Positions 17,545 to 26,648 of a DNA stretch of 64,000 nucleotides are shown piece after piece (positions within the stretch are counted from its first letter, which is position 1; the number at the start of each line of letters is the position of its first letter). Made by a program: the position numbers and the translations under genes. Origin of the DNA: Parvularculaceae bacterium (GTDB lineage: Bacteria; Pseudomonadota; Alphaproteobacteria; Caulobacterales; Parvularculaceae); the NCBI GenBank assembly GCA_028280115.1, contig JANQMJ010000026.1, positions 124,001-188,000 of the forward strand, given 5' to 3'. The notes below the pieces were generated by a model. It was not told where the DNA came from and searched no databases. It saw only the letters and a program-made list of their open reading frames with translations.

Positions 17545-19278
17545 TTACCCGAAAAGAATGTTTTCCTTGAACTTTAATCCGTCGGAATCCTTAAACGCCG
17601 CGCCGCCTTGCGTCCGCGCAATGTCGAAACGGGCCTTTTCGAAGGCGTTATAGTTGCGGCTTTCGATCGTATCGACGGCCATGAACGCGGCCCGCGCCGA
17701 ATCGCGCTCCACATGAAGATCGATGAAACCGTGATGCTCGCCGGAAAGATAGCGCACGTCCTTGTTGTCGCGATTGGTGAGGAGGGCGTATTGCTTGCCC
17801 TTGCCGCCGAGAAATTCCGGCCGGAAGGGCGACGGCGAGGTCACGGAGTTGACGCCGAGTTCGACGCCCATATGGGCGCCGTCGCGGGCGACAAGATCGT
17901 TCGCCCACCAGGTGTGCGTATCGCCGGTGACGACGATCATCCCTTCGGCGCCGGCGGTTTTGATCATGTTGTAAAACCGCTCGCGCGCCGCCGGATAGCC
18001 GTCCCAGGCGTCGAGATTGGCCGGCAGTCCGAGGGCGGAGGATTTTACGAAAGCGCGCGCCTGGGACCATTGCTGCTCCAGTGAAACAATGTCTTCTTCG
18101 GTGACGTATCGGGTAAGATCAGGGGCCGTGACTTTCGCCATGATGATCTGGTTGGCGATCAGCCGCCAGGGCTGGCCGGCGGCGACCGACTGGCGCATCG
18201 TCCGGTCGAGATAGTCGAGTTGCGCGGCGCCGAGCATGTCGCGGGTTTCGTCCCACAGGATCTGGTTCTTGAACCGGTCGACGTCTTCGGGCGTTTCAAG
18301 CGTCGGGATCACGTCGCTATATTCAAATTGGCGCGCGCGCGCCATGAGCCGCGTCTCGATGGCGGCAAGGGTCAAGAGATCGCCATAGGCATAGGAGCGG
18401 AAGAACGCTTCCGGCGCGCTCGCCGGTTCGCGCACGGGCATCCATTCGTAATAGGCCTGGAGCGCCGCGCGCTTGCGCGCGTTCCACTCGCCCTCGGTTT
18501 CCGGCTGGTGATTTTCCGCGCCGTTCTTCCACGAATTGTTCGAGGTCTCGTGATCATCCCAGATGGGGATGAGCGGATGAGCCGCGTGCATCGCCTGGCT
18601 CGCCGGGTCGGATTTATATTGCCCGTGACGGCGGCGGTAATCGTCGAGCGTGACGGTTTCGCGCGCCGGCTCGTGCTCGCGGCCCAGCCGCGCGCCGGTC
18701 TCGCCCCCATAGCCGTCGGGGCCGTACTCATAAATGTAATCGCCAAGATGCAGGACGGCGTCGAGACCGTCCTGGCGGGCGATCAGGTCGTAGACGTTGA
18801 AATGGCCGAACGGATAGTTGGAACAGGAAATCGCCGCAAACCGCGCGCGGTCGAGCGCGCCCACGGGCAGGGTCCTGGTGCGGCCGACGGGGGAATATTC
18901 ATCGCCGATGCGAAAACGATAATAATAGGTTTCGCCGGGCGTAAGATCGCGCAAGAGGGTTTTTACGGTCCAGTCGCGGGACGGTCCGGTCTGCGCCTCG
19001 CCCTTGCCGCGCATGTCGGTGAACCCTTCATCGGCGGCGCTTTCCCACACCACCGTCAAGGGGATCGCCAGGCGCGCATTCGGCGGCGGGGTTATGCGCG
19101 TCCAGATCACGACGCTGTCGGACTGGGGATCGCCGCTGGCCACCCCATGGGCGAATATCCCGCCGGCGCCTTCGCCGACGGCGACATAAGGCGTCATCTT
19201 CGGCGCGGTCGCGCAGGACGCGGCGCCGAGCGCAAGGCCTGTCGTCAGCGCCTGGCGGCGCGTTACGAAATTGTTCAT
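17545..19278 (-). CDS. phoD: PhoD-type alkaline phosphatase / phosphodiesterase, Tat-exported lipoprotein
   Basis: This 577-residue protein has a Tat motif (TRRQAL, residues 6-11) followed by a hydrophobic segment and a lipobox GAASC, so it should be a folded, lipidated periplasmic enzyme. The PhoD N-terminal domain (GVASGDPQSDSVVIWTRITP) and metallophosphatase segments (HLGDYIYEYG, PLIPIWDDHETSNNSW, VVTGDTHTWWANDL) are present. It likely hydrolyses phosphodiesters under phosphate limitation. ATG 19278 follows GGGAGGGATCA. It is divergent from the amidohydrolase pair across a 124-base gap containing a palindrome. Confidence 0.9.
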   Translation of the reverse strand: MNNFVTRRQALTTGLALGAASCATAPKMTPYVAVGEGAGGIFAHGVASGDPQSDSVVIWTRITPPPNARLAIPLTVVWESAADEGFTDMRGKGEAQTGPSRDWTVKTLLRDLTPGETYYYRFRIGDEYSPVGRTRTLPVGALDRARFAAISCSNYPFGHFNVYDLIARQDGLDAVLHLGDYIYEYGPDGYGGETGARLGREHEPARETVTLDDYRRRHGQYKSDPASQAMHAAHPLIPIWDDHETSNNSWKNGAENHQPETEGEWNARKRAALQAYYEWMPVREPASAPEAFFRSYAYGDLLTLAAIETRLMARARQFEYSDVIPTLETPEDVDRFKNQILWDETRDMLGAAQLDYLDRTMRQSVAAGQPWRLIANQIIMAKVTAPDLTRYVTEEDIVSLEQQWSQARAFVKSSALGLPANLDAWDGYPAARERFYNMIKTAGAEGMIVVTGDTHTWWANDLVARDGAHMGVELGVNSVTSPSPFRPEFLGGKGKQYALLTNRDNKDVRYLSGEHHGFIDLHVERDSARAAFMAVDTIESRNYNAFEKARFDIARTQGGAAFKDSDGLKFKENILFG

Positions 19279-19344
19279 TGATCCCTCCCGACCGCTCGTC
19301 AATGTTGCGGCGCCATTGCGGCCGCACTGGCCAATTACGCGAGT

Positions 19345-19357
19345 CTTATGACATAAG
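19345..19357. promoter_or_regulatory. Palindrome in the phoD / amidohydrolase divergent promoter
   Basis: CTTATGACATAAG is a perfect inverted repeat around a single central base. It lies in the only gap between two divergent genes (starts 19278 and 19403), where an operator serving both would be expected. I do not recognise the regulator. Confidence 0.35.
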
Positions 19358-19402
19358 GGCGCGCAATTTCGAACAAAGCGCGCATCAAAGACCGAGGAAA
19401 TC

Positions 19403-20872
19403 ATGAGGAAATGGACATGGGCGGCGCTGGCCGTTGTGCTATTGGGCGCCTGCGCCCGCCAGGGCGGGGATGGGGCCGCCGGCGCAGATCAAGCTGCGAC
19501 GGCTGATTCTGACGCCGTGCGGCCGCCGACGGACCCTTATCCGTCGATCTATGAGGCGTATCCTTCGCAAACCGTGCTGATTTCCGGCGCCACGGTGCTC
19601 ACCGGGACCGGCGAGCGCATCGATGAAGGGGCCGTGCTCCTTGAGGACGGCAAGATCGCCGCGGTCGGCGCCGGCGATGCGATCCAGGCGCCCGAAGGCG
19701 CGACGGTGATCGACGGCGCGGGCAAATGGGTGACGCCGGGCGTCATCGACATCCATTCCCATCTTGGCGATTATCCTTCCCCGCAGACGGAATCGACATC
19801 CGACGGCAACGAGATCGTCTCGCCCAACACCGCCTATGTCTGGGCGGAACATTCCGTGTGGCCGCAGGACGCCGGCTTTACCCGCGCGCTGGCGGGCGGG
19901 GTTACGTCCTTGCTCATCCTTCCCGGTTCGGCCAATTTGTTCGGCGGGCGTTCGGTCACCTTGAAAAACGTTCCCGCACGGACGGTCCAGGGCATGAAAT
20001 TTCCTGGCGCGCCTTACGGTCTTAAAATGGCGTGCGGCGAAAATCCCAAGCGGGTCTACGGCGATCGCGGCGGACCGGACACCCGCATGGGCAATTTCGC
20101 CGGCTATCGCGCCGCCTGGATCGAAGCGGCGGCGTATAAAAAGAAATGGGACGATTACTGGAAAGACTATGACGAATGGGCGCAAGGCGACGGCGAGGAC
20201 AAGGACGCGCCCGAGGCGCCGACCCGCGATCTAAAGCTTGAAACCCTCGCCGGCGTTTTGAGCGGCGACATTCTCGTTCACATGCACTGCTATCGCGGCG
20301 ATGAAATGGTTCTGGTGCTCGATCTCGCCGAAGAGTTCGGCTATGAAGTCGTCGCCTTTCACCACGCCACCGAAGCCTACAAGGTTGCGGACTATCTCGC
20401 CGAAAACGGCGTTTGCGCCGCAGTCTGGGCCGATTGGTGGGGCTTCAAGCTGGAAGCCTACGACACGGTGACCGAAAACGCCGCGCTGGTGCACGCCCAG
20501 CCGAATGGCTGCGCCGTCATTCACTCCGACAGCGCCATCGGCATTCAGCGCCTCAATCAGGAAGCGGCCAAGGCGATGGCGGCGGGCCGGCGCATCGGCG
20601 TCGATATCGAACCGAAAGACGCCATCGCCTGGATCACCGCGAACCCGGCCAAAGCCATGGGCATTCTCGATCGCACCGGCACGCTGGAGGCGGGCAAGAT
20701 GGCCGACGTCGTCGTCTGGAACCGCAATCCGTTTTCGGTCTACGCCAAGGCGGAGAAAGTCTATATCGACGGCGCGCTGATGTATGACCGCGCCGATCCG
20801 GCGCGTTCGCCGCGCATGGATTTTGAAATCGGTCAGCCTGGAAACGACTTCACCGGAGGAGCCGGACAATGA
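19403..20872 (+). CDS. Amidohydrolase-superfamily lipoprotein
   Basis: This 489-residue imidazolonepropionase-like metal-dependent hydrolase is predicted to be exported and lipidated (lipobox LLGAC, Cys17). The metal motif VIDIHSH carries His118 and His120. Later candidate ligands are HMHCYRGDE, VAFHHATE and VIHSDSAIGIQRLN. The C-terminal NPAKAMGILDRTGTLEAGKMADVVVWNRNPF is typical of the family. It overlaps the next amidohydrolase by ATGA, so the two are translationally coupled. The substrate is unknown; related exported members are often proposed as dipeptidases. Confidence 0.88.
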   Translation: MRKWTWAALAVVLLGACARQGGDGAAGADQAATADSDAVRPPTDPYPSIYEAYPSQTVLISGATVLTGTGERIDEGAVLLEDGKIAAVGAGDAIQAPEGATVIDGAGKWVTPGVIDIHSHLGDYPSPQTESTSDGNEIVSPNTAYVWAEHSVWPQDAGFTRALAGGVTSLLILPGSANLFGGRSVTLKNVPARTVQGMKFPGAPYGLKMACGENPKRVYGDRGGPDTRMGNFAGYRAAWIEAAAYKKKWDDYWKDYDEWAQGDGEDKDAPEAPTRDLKLETLAGVLSGDILVHMHCYRGDEMVLVLDLAEEFGYEVVAFHHATEAYKVADYLAENGVCAAVWADWWGFKLEAYDTVTENAALVHAQPNGCAVIHSDSAIGIQRLNQEAAKAMAAGRRIGVDIEPKDAIAWITANPAKAMGILDRTGTLEAGKMADVVVWNRNPFSVYAKAEKVYIDGALMYDRADPARSPRMDFEIGQPGNDFTGGAGQ

Positions 20873-22182
20873 CGGCGAACATGCAAAAGAAAATTCTCGC
20901 CGCCGGCGCCGCCGCGCTGTTCGCGATCTCGACCGCCGCCGCGCAACAGACCACGGCGATCATGAACGGCGCCGTGCACACGGTAACGAACGGCGTCATC
21001 GAAAACGGCGACGTCATTATCGAGGACGGCCGCATCGTTCAGGTCGGCGCCGATCTTTCCCCGCCCGCGGGCGCGACCGTCGTCGATGCGACGGGCAAGG
21101 TCGTCACGCCGGGCATTTTCGCGCCGATCTCGACCATCGGGATTGAAGAAATCGGCCTTGATGCGGAGGCAAACGATTCGAGTCCCGAACGGGGCGCCGG
21201 CTTTCCCCTGGGCGCGGCGCTCGACGCCGTTGACGCCTATCGGCCGATGTCGACGCTGATCCCGGTCAACCGCGCCGGCGGCGTTACCCGCGCGCTGTCC
21301 GCGCCGGCGCCGGGCGATTCCATCTTTGCGGGCCGCGCCGCCGTGATCGACCTGTCCGGGCGGCCCAATTCCGTGACCAAGGCCCGGGCGGCGCAGATCG
21401 TCGTGCTGAATTACAGCGGCGCGGCGCGCGCCGGCGACACAAGGATGGGATCGTGGGCGTTCGTGCGTCAATATCTCGACGAAGCGCGGGCCTACGCCGC
21501 CAATCCGGACGATTATGCGCGCCGTCCGCGCGACGATCGTTTCACCTTGTACGACCTTGAAGCGTTGGGACCGGTTGTCGCCGGCAATCAGCCGCTGATG
21601 GCGTATGTTTACGGCGAAAGCGATCTGCGCAATCTCATCCGTTTAAAGAATGAATATCGCCTGCGCGTCATCGCCGTGGGCGCATCGGAAGGCTGGCGCG
21701 CGGCGGCGTCGCTCGCCGCGGCGAACATTCCGGTGATCGTCGATCCGCTGGCCAATCTGCCCGCGCAATTTGAAGATCTGCGCTCGACGCTGGAAAACAC
21801 CGCGCGGCTGCATGCGGCCGGCGTTGAAATCGCGTTTATCAATCCCCAAGAATTCGGCGCGCACAATCTGCGCCTGTTGACCCAGCAGGCGGGCAACGCC
21901 GTCGCTGAAGGCCTGCCTTACGACGCCGCGATTGCGGCGCTCACGCTTAACCCGGCGCGGATGTTCGGCCTTGACGCCCAGTTCGGTTCGCTGGAGCCGG
22001 GCAAGATCGCCGATGTGGTGATCTGGGACGGCGACCCGCTGGAAGTGACCACAAGGCCCGAGGCGGTGTTCATCGACGGCGTGCGTCAGGGCCTTGGCAA
22101 TCGCCAGCAAATGCTCATGCAGCGCTATCGCGATCTTTCCCGCGGCGATCTTCCCCACGCCTATCGCGGCGGCGAGAATTAG
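20869..22182 (+). CDS. Exported amidohydrolase-like protein lacking the metal-binding HxH
   Basis: This 437-residue protein has a signal peptide (cleavage near STAAA-QQ, residue 25) and the amidohydrolase frame: the N-terminal beta sandwich, PGIF at 81-84, and the C-terminal ALTLNPARMFGLDAQFGSLEPGKIADVVIWDGDP. Where the partner has V-I-D-I-H-S-H, this one has I-F-A-P-I-S-T, so the D/H/H metal ligands are replaced. The later His and Asp ligand segments are also not evident. Its ATG overlaps the TGA of the active-looking paralogue, suggesting a heteromeric complex with a pseudo-enzyme subunit. Confidence 0.85.
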   Translation: MTANMQKKILAAGAAALFAISTAAAQQTTAIMNGAVHTVTNGVIENGDVIIEDGRIVQVGADLSPPAGATVVDATGKVVTPGIFAPISTIGIEEIGLDAEANDSSPERGAGFPLGAALDAVDAYRPMSTLIPVNRAGGVTRALSAPAPGDSIFAGRAAVIDLSGRPNSVTKARAAQIVVLNYSGAARAGDTRMGSWAFVRQYLDEARAYAANPDDYARRPRDDRFTLYDLEALGPVVAGNQPLMAYVYGESDLRNLIRLKNEYRLRVIAVGASEGWRAAASLAAANIPVIVDPLANLPAQFEDLRSTLENTARLHAAGVEIAFINPQEFGAHNLRLLTQQAGNAVAEGLPYDAAIAALTLNPARMFGLDAQFGSLEPGKIADVVIWDGDPLEVTTRPEAVFIDGVRQGLGNRQQMLMQRYRDLSRGDLPHAYRGGEN

Positions 22183-22195
22183 GCGGGGCGGCGCA

Positions 22196-22318
22196 CTCTT
22201 CCCCCGTTTACCGGGGAAGAGGCCCGAAGGGCCGACGGGGGTATTCAACGCAGCCGTATGGACAACCCCCTCCGTCCGCTTCGCGGACACCTCCCCCGCA
22301 AGCGGGGGAGGAAAGTCG
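22196..22318. repeat. Cluster of GC-rich palindromes after the amidohydrolase pair
   Basis: Hairpins follow one another: CTCTTCCCC with GGGGAAGAG, GGCCCGAAGGGCC, CCGCTTCGCGG, and CCTCCCCCGC with GCGGGGGAGG near 22290-22311. The C-rich/G-rich arms resemble those at 10647-10767 and look like REP-type dispersed repeats. They may end the amidohydrolase transcript. Confidence 0.7.
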
Positions 22319-22469
22319 CAAAATTCAGTATACTAATAAGTTGAATCGCATTTGAAAAATTCAACCCCAGGAGGGTATTCGGCCTTGAAACCCGCATTGC
22401 GTCGATAGATATCGAACACCTTCCGGCAGGCCGTATAATGCCCGGCTGATGAATTTGAACCCAACCATA

Positions 22470-22742
22470 ACGCCGTCATCCCGTGCGCGCTGCAGCGTGA
22501 AACGCTGCTGCGCTGACACGGGATCGCTTGAAACAAACTCGGCGCAGGCCGATGGCGGTCCCGTGTCAGCAGCGCGTCATTTCATGCCGCCCCGACCGCG
22601 AAGGCGGTCGAATAATGATTGCGCGCCTTCGCGCGCGGGGCGCACGGTATGACGCGGAGTAGTCAAATGGCGCCCCACATTTGGACATTTTCCGCTTGAA
22701 ACCGGGAAAGTCTCCGAACGCGAAGGGGTCAAATGGCGCCCC
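22470..22742. repeat. Inverted and direct repeats in a gene-free stretch
   Basis: GCTGACACGGGA (about 22512-22523) is repeated in inverted form as TCCCGTGTCAGC (about 22559-22570). Short perfect hairpins follow: CGACCGC/GCGGTCG near 22592-22609 and GCGCGC/GCGCGC near 22620-22635. A 15-base direct repeat, GTCAAATGGCGCCCC, occurs at 22662-22676 and 22728-22742, ending just before the permease gene. Together with 22196-22318, the whole 22183-22755 gap holds no gene I can support. Confidence 0.65.
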
Positions 22743-22755
22743 GCTTTTAGGGGCT

Positions 22756-24357
22756 TCAGCCCGCCGCCGCCTGCCGTCTTGCGGCGGTCCCGCCCATCGC
22801 CGCGGCGTTGAGCGCGATGACGGGCGCAAGGCTCAGGCCGATCAGCAACAAGGCGGCGGGCGCGGCGTCGGCGAGCCGTTCGTCCGAGGCCAGACGATAG
22901 ACATGGGTCGCCAGGGTTTCGAAATTGAACGGCCGCAACAACAGCGTCGCGGGCAGTTCCTTGGCGATGTCGATGGCGACGATCGCCGCGCCGGCGGCGA
23001 CCGCGCCGCGCGACAGCGGCCAGTGGATCTTGCTGACGATGCGCCCCGGGCCGGCGCCGAGACTGTGCGCGGCCGCATCCATCTGCAGGCTGATTTGCTC
23101 AAGCCCCCCGGCGGCGGCGTTATAGCCCGCGGTCAGGAACCGCGCCACATAGGCGTAAAGCAGAACGCCGACGCCGCCGGCGACCGCCGCGCCGGTCGTA
23201 TGCGCGATCGTCGCGGTCAGCGCCAGAACCCCGATTGCGATGACCGCGCCGGGAATGGCGTAGCCCATGGTGGCGATGCGCAGCAAAACCGCGCCAAGAC
23301 CGCCCCGGCTTCGCCGCGCCGCATAGGCGAGCGCCAGGGCCAGCAGGGCGGCGATCCCCGCGCCGGCGCCGGCGACGGCCGCTGTGTTGACGATGGCGGC
23401 GGAAAGACCGCGCGCGGCCCCGACGGAAAGATCGACATCAAGCTTGGCGATCAGAACCCCGGCGGGAACGATAAAGCCGAAGACCACGGGCAGGCTGATA
23501 AAGCCGATCGCGCCGGCGGCGTGATGGGGCGCCAGTTTGAGGCGTCCCGCGGCGCGCGGCGCCCGCGCGCTTTCCGCGGTCGCGCCGCGTCGGCCCGCTT
23601 CCTCGAGCAGCGCCAGGACGAGTGCGACGAAAAACAACATCGCCGCAAGCTGGGTCGCGCCGGCAAGATCGCCCAGCCCCTGCCAGGTGCGGAATATGCC
23701 GACGCTCAAGGTGGGCACGCCGAAATAATCCGCCACGCCGTAATCGGCCGCGGTTTCCATCAGCGCCAGGGCGAGACCGCCGGCGAGCGCGGGACGCCCG
23801 GCGGCGAGGAGAATTTTGAACGCCGCCCGCATGGGGCCGGCGCCGAGCGCGCGCGCAGCCTCCATATAGGCGGCCGAACGCGCCGACAGCGACGCCGCGA
23901 GCGCAAGATAGACATAAGGATAAGTCATCAGGGTAAGGATGAAAGCCGCGCCGGGCAGGGAGCGGATTTCCGGCAGGTTTGCCGCGCCGACAAATCCGGC
24001 GACCGGCCCGAACGGTCCGAGAAAATCGCCATAAGCATATGCGGCGACATAGGCGGGAATGGCGAAGGGCAGCGCCAGCAGCACCGCGAAGATGCGCCGG
24101 CCGGGAAAGTCCGCAAGACAAACGATCATCGCCGCCCCGGCGCCCAGCGCCGTTGCGCCGATGCCGACCAGCGCGCAAAGAATAAGCGTCGTTGTGAAAT
24201 ATCGAAGCCCGGTTTGCGAGGTCAACAATCCATCGCCCAGGGCCGGAACCGCGCCGGCGAGCGTTGCGGCAATCGGCGCGGCGACGATCAGCGCCGCAAG
24301 CGCGAGCGCTGTTGCGCGCGCAAAGGCGTATCGGTCTTTGTCGTCGCGATGGTTCAT
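22756..24357 (-). CDS. Ferric-iron ABC transporter permease (FbpB/SfuB-like)
   Basis: This 533-residue inner-membrane protein has about 12 hydrophobic segments in two fused permease halves. Each half carries an EAA-like loop (MEAARALGAGPMRAAFKILL near residue 180 and MDAAAHSLGAGPGRIVSKIHWPL near residue 437). Two-domain permeases of this length are typical of Fe3+ importers. ATG 24357 opens divergently from the ATPase gene at 24447, leaving 89 bases for both promoters. The ATPase and binding protein on the other strand complete the transporter. Confidence 0.9.
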   Translation of the reverse strand: MNHRDDKDRYAFARATALALAALIVAAPIAATLAGAVPALGDGLLTSQTGLRYFTTTLILCALVGIGATALGAGAAMIVCLADFPGRRIFAVLLALPFAIPAYVAAYAYGDFLGPFGPVAGFVGAANLPEIRSLPGAAFILTLMTYPYVYLALAASLSARSAAYMEAARALGAGPMRAAFKILLAAGRPALAGGLALALMETAADYGVADYFGVPTLSVGIFRTWQGLGDLAGATQLAAMLFFVALVLALLEEAGRRGATAESARAPRAAGRLKLAPHHAAGAIGFISLPVVFGFIVPAGVLIAKLDVDLSVGAARGLSAAIVNTAAVAGAGAGIAALLALALAYAARRSRGGLGAVLLRIATMGYAIPGAVIAIGVLALTATIAHTTGAAVAGGVGVLLYAYVARFLTAGYNAAAGGLEQISLQMDAAAHSLGAGPGRIVSKIHWPLSRGAVAAGAAIVAIDIAKELPATLLLRPFNFETLATHVYRLASDERLADAAPAALLLIGLSLAPVIALNAAAMGGTAARRQAAAG

Positions 24358-24446
24358 TGCGTCAGGGCCCGCCGAAAGGAAGAGATGACATCTATGCGAA
24401 ATTGCGGCATTTCCAAAGCCGCCGCAATGAAAGCGTCCTGTCGTTC

Positions 24447-25463
24447 ATGAGTCTCGTGCTGCGCAATATCTCCCATCGGTTCGGTCCCGTTGTAGCGGTC
24501 AAGGAGGCCGATCTTTCCGCGGCGGCGGGCGAAATCGTCTGCCTGTTCGGCCCGTCGGGATGCGGCAAGACCACGCTGTTGCGCATCGCCGCGGGTCTTG
24601 AACGCGCTCAGGCCGGCGAGGTGACGCTCAACGGCGCGTGTCTTGCCGGGAACGGCGTTCACACGCCGCCGGAAAAACGGCCCATCGGTTTTGTGTTTCA
24701 GGATTACGTCCTGTTTCCCCATATGACGGTGCGCGAGAATGTCGCCTTCGGGCTGGCCGGCGTAAAGAACGCGCGCCAGCGCATCGCCGATCAGCTTGAA
24801 GCGCTCGACCTTGAGGGGCTGGAAAAACGCTACCCCCACGAACTTTCCGGCGGTCAGCAGCAACGAACCGCGCTCGCCCGCGCGCTCGCCCGCAAGCCCC
24901 AGGCGCTGTTGCTCGACGAACCCTTCGCCAGCATCGATGCAACCCTGCGTCGGCGCCTGCGCGAAGAGTTGCGTTTGCTCTTGAAAGAACAAGGCGCCGC
25001 CGTCGTTTTGATTACGCACGATCCGGAAGAAGCCCTTGCGCTCGGCGACCGCATCGCCCTGATGCGGGCGGGGCGGATCATTGAAACGGCGTCGCCGGAA
25101 AACCTGTTTAACAACCCGGCAACGCGCGACGGCGCGAGCATTTTTCCCGGCGCCCAGACCATTGAAGGCGCGATCAAAGATGGGGGCATGGACACCCCGC
25201 TGGGCAGGTTCGATGCGGCCGGTCTTGGCGACGGTCCCGGCGTCGTTGTGCTGCGCGACGGCGCCCTGCGCGCGACGGCGAGCGCTGCCGGCCGGGCGCG
25301 GGTCGCCGATGCGCGCTTTGCCGGCCCCGGCTGGACGGTGCTGTTCGCGGTCGACGGCCTTGCCGCGCCGGTCCGGGCCGGGATGGAAACCGCGCCGGCG
25401 ATTGGCGCGCGTTTCGCGTTCACGGTTCAACCGTCTTGCGTCTTTGTCTATTCAAATCAATAA
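24447..25463 (+). CDS. Ferric-iron ABC transporter ATP-binding protein (FbpC-like)
   Basis: A 338-residue ABC ATPase with Walker A GPSGCGKTT (35-43), Q-loop QDYVLFPHMTV, signature LSGGQQQR (133-140), Walker B ALLLDEPF (153-160) and switch His in THD. The C-terminal third is a TOBE-like regulatory domain. It energises import through the divergently encoded permease. ATG 24447 is where homology (LVLRNISHRFGPVVAV) begins; the frame is open further upstream without similarity. The binding-protein gene follows 65 bases later. Confidence 0.92.
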   Translation: MSLVLRNISHRFGPVVAVKEADLSAAAGEIVCLFGPSGCGKTTLLRIAAGLERAQAGEVTLNGACLAGNGVHTPPEKRPIGFVFQDYVLFPHMTVRENVAFGLAGVKNARQRIADQLEALDLEGLEKRYPHELSGGQQQRTALARALARKPQALLLDEPFASIDATLRRRLREELRLLLKEQGAAVVLITHDPEEALALGDRIALMRAGRIIETASPENLFNNPATRDGASIFPGAQTIEGAIKDGGMDTPLGRFDAAGLGDGPGVVVLRDGALRATASAAGRARVADARFAGPGWTVLFAVDGLAAPVRAGMETAPAIGARFAFTVQPSCVFVYSNQ

Positions 25464-25528
25464 GTTAGAATGGTTGCACTTAGCTCTAGGTATGCTATTA
25501 AGAATGAATTGCAAATTTTGGGGCTGAT

Positions 25529-26620
25529 ATGAACCTGCTTGCTTTGTGTTTTTCTAATGGGCGGTGCCTGGCGCTTTGCCTTTTCGCCGCGGCGCTGACG
25601 GCGGGCTGCGGCGATGGCGGCGCGCCGGCCGGTGAGGCGGCGAGCGATGCGGTCGCCGGCGAGGTCCCCGGCGAGGTCAATGTCTATTCCGGACGCCATT
25701 ATGATTCCGATATAGCGCTTTTTGATTCGTTCACGGAAGAAACCGGGATCGAAGTCAATGTCATCGAAGCCGGCGGCGACGCGTTGATCGAGCGCCTGGC
25801 GCGCGAAGGGGAAACTTCGCCGGCGGATCTTTTCATCACCGCGGACGCGGGCATTTTGTGGCGCGCCGATCAGCGGGAACTGTTCCGCATGGTGAGCAAC
25901 GCAACGATGGACGCGCGCGTGCCGGCGCAGTTCCGGCACCCGGAAGGCAAATGGTTTGGTCTTTCCAAACGCGCACGCATTATCATTTACAACAAGGATC
26001 AGGGATTGCCCGAAGGGCTCGACAGCTATGCCGGTCTTGCCGATCCCGCCTATCGCGGCATGATCTGCATTCGCTCGTCTTCGAATATTTACAATCAGTC
26101 GCTGCTCGCCTCGCGCATCGCCCATGACGGCGAAGACGCCGCTGAAGCCTGGGCGCGCGGCGTTGCGGCGAATTTCGCGCGCAAGCCCCAAGGCAATGAC
26201 ACCTCGCAAATCGAAGCGGTCGCCGCCGGCCTTTGCCGGCTGGGCGTTGTCAACAGCTATTATGTGGCGCGTTTTATCGGCGTGGAAGATCCCGAAAAGG
26301 CGGCGATCGGCGACAAGATCGGCGTTCTTTTTCCCGACCAAAACGGCGACGGCGCCCATGTGAACATTTCCGGCGCGGGCGTTGTCCGGCACGCGCCGAA
26401 CGCGGAAAACGCCGAAAAACTGCTCGAATTCCTGTTGCGCGACGAAAGCCAGCAAGCCTTCGCCGAAGGCAATAATGAATATCCGGTGGTTTCGTCGGTT
26501 GCGCCCTCGGGCCCCGTGGCCGAACTTGGATCCTTTCGCGCCGATGAACTGCCTGTCGCCGCGCTCGGGGAACATCAGACCGCGGCGGTCATGATTTTCG
26601 ACCGCGTCGGCTGGCCATAG
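25529..26620 (+). CDS. Ferric-iron ABC transporter substrate-binding lipoprotein (FbpA/FutA-like)
   Basis: A 363-residue periplasmic binding protein with a lipobox TAGC (Cys27). The fold starts with VNVYSGRHYDSD and ends with PVAELG. The adjacent tyrosines Y244-Y245 in VNSYYVARF match the iron-ligand tyrosines of ferric-binding proteins, as does IYNQSLLASRI. It captures Fe3+ for the permease/ATPase encoded next door. The 65-base AT-rich upstream gap could hold its own promoter, but I find no convincing Fur or Irr box. Confidence 0.92.
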   Translation: MNLLALCFSNGRCLALCLFAAALTAGCGDGGAPAGEAASDAVAGEVPGEVNVYSGRHYDSDIALFDSFTEETGIEVNVIEAGGDALIERLAREGETSPADLFITADAGILWRADQRELFRMVSNATMDARVPAQFRHPEGKWFGLSKRARIIIYNKDQGLPEGLDSYAGLADPAYRGMICIRSSSNIYNQSLLASRIAHDGEDAAEAWARGVAANFARKPQGNDTSQIEAVAAGLCRLGVVNSYYVARFIGVEDPEKAAIGDKIGVLFPDQNGDGAHVNISGAGVVRHAPNAENAEKLLEFLLRDESQQAFAEGNNEYPVVSSVAPSGPVAELGSFRADELPVAALGEHQTAAVMIFDRVGWP

Positions 26621-26648
26621 GCGCTTAACGACTGTAAAGCGTGGCCGG

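Noticed and set aside
22333..22536. 67-codon minus-strand frame in the repeat nest
   Set aside because: No ribosome site, and it runs into palindromic repeats. Its end looks protein-like but no family is recognisable.
24398..24413. GAAAT/ATTTC dyad between the divergent iron transporter genes
   Set aside because: The arms are only five bases long and do not match a known iron operator well enough.
22681..24450. 589-codon open frame opposite the iron permease
   Set aside because: It is antisense to a clear two-domain permease and its translation is an Arg/Gly/Asp/Gln-rich shadow without domains, as expected in GC-rich DNA.
25464..25528. Possible Fur/Irr box and promoter before the ferric-binding protein gene
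   Set aside because: The region is AT-rich and has a TTGCAC / TATTAA pair, but no dyad close to Fur, Irr or RirA consensus.
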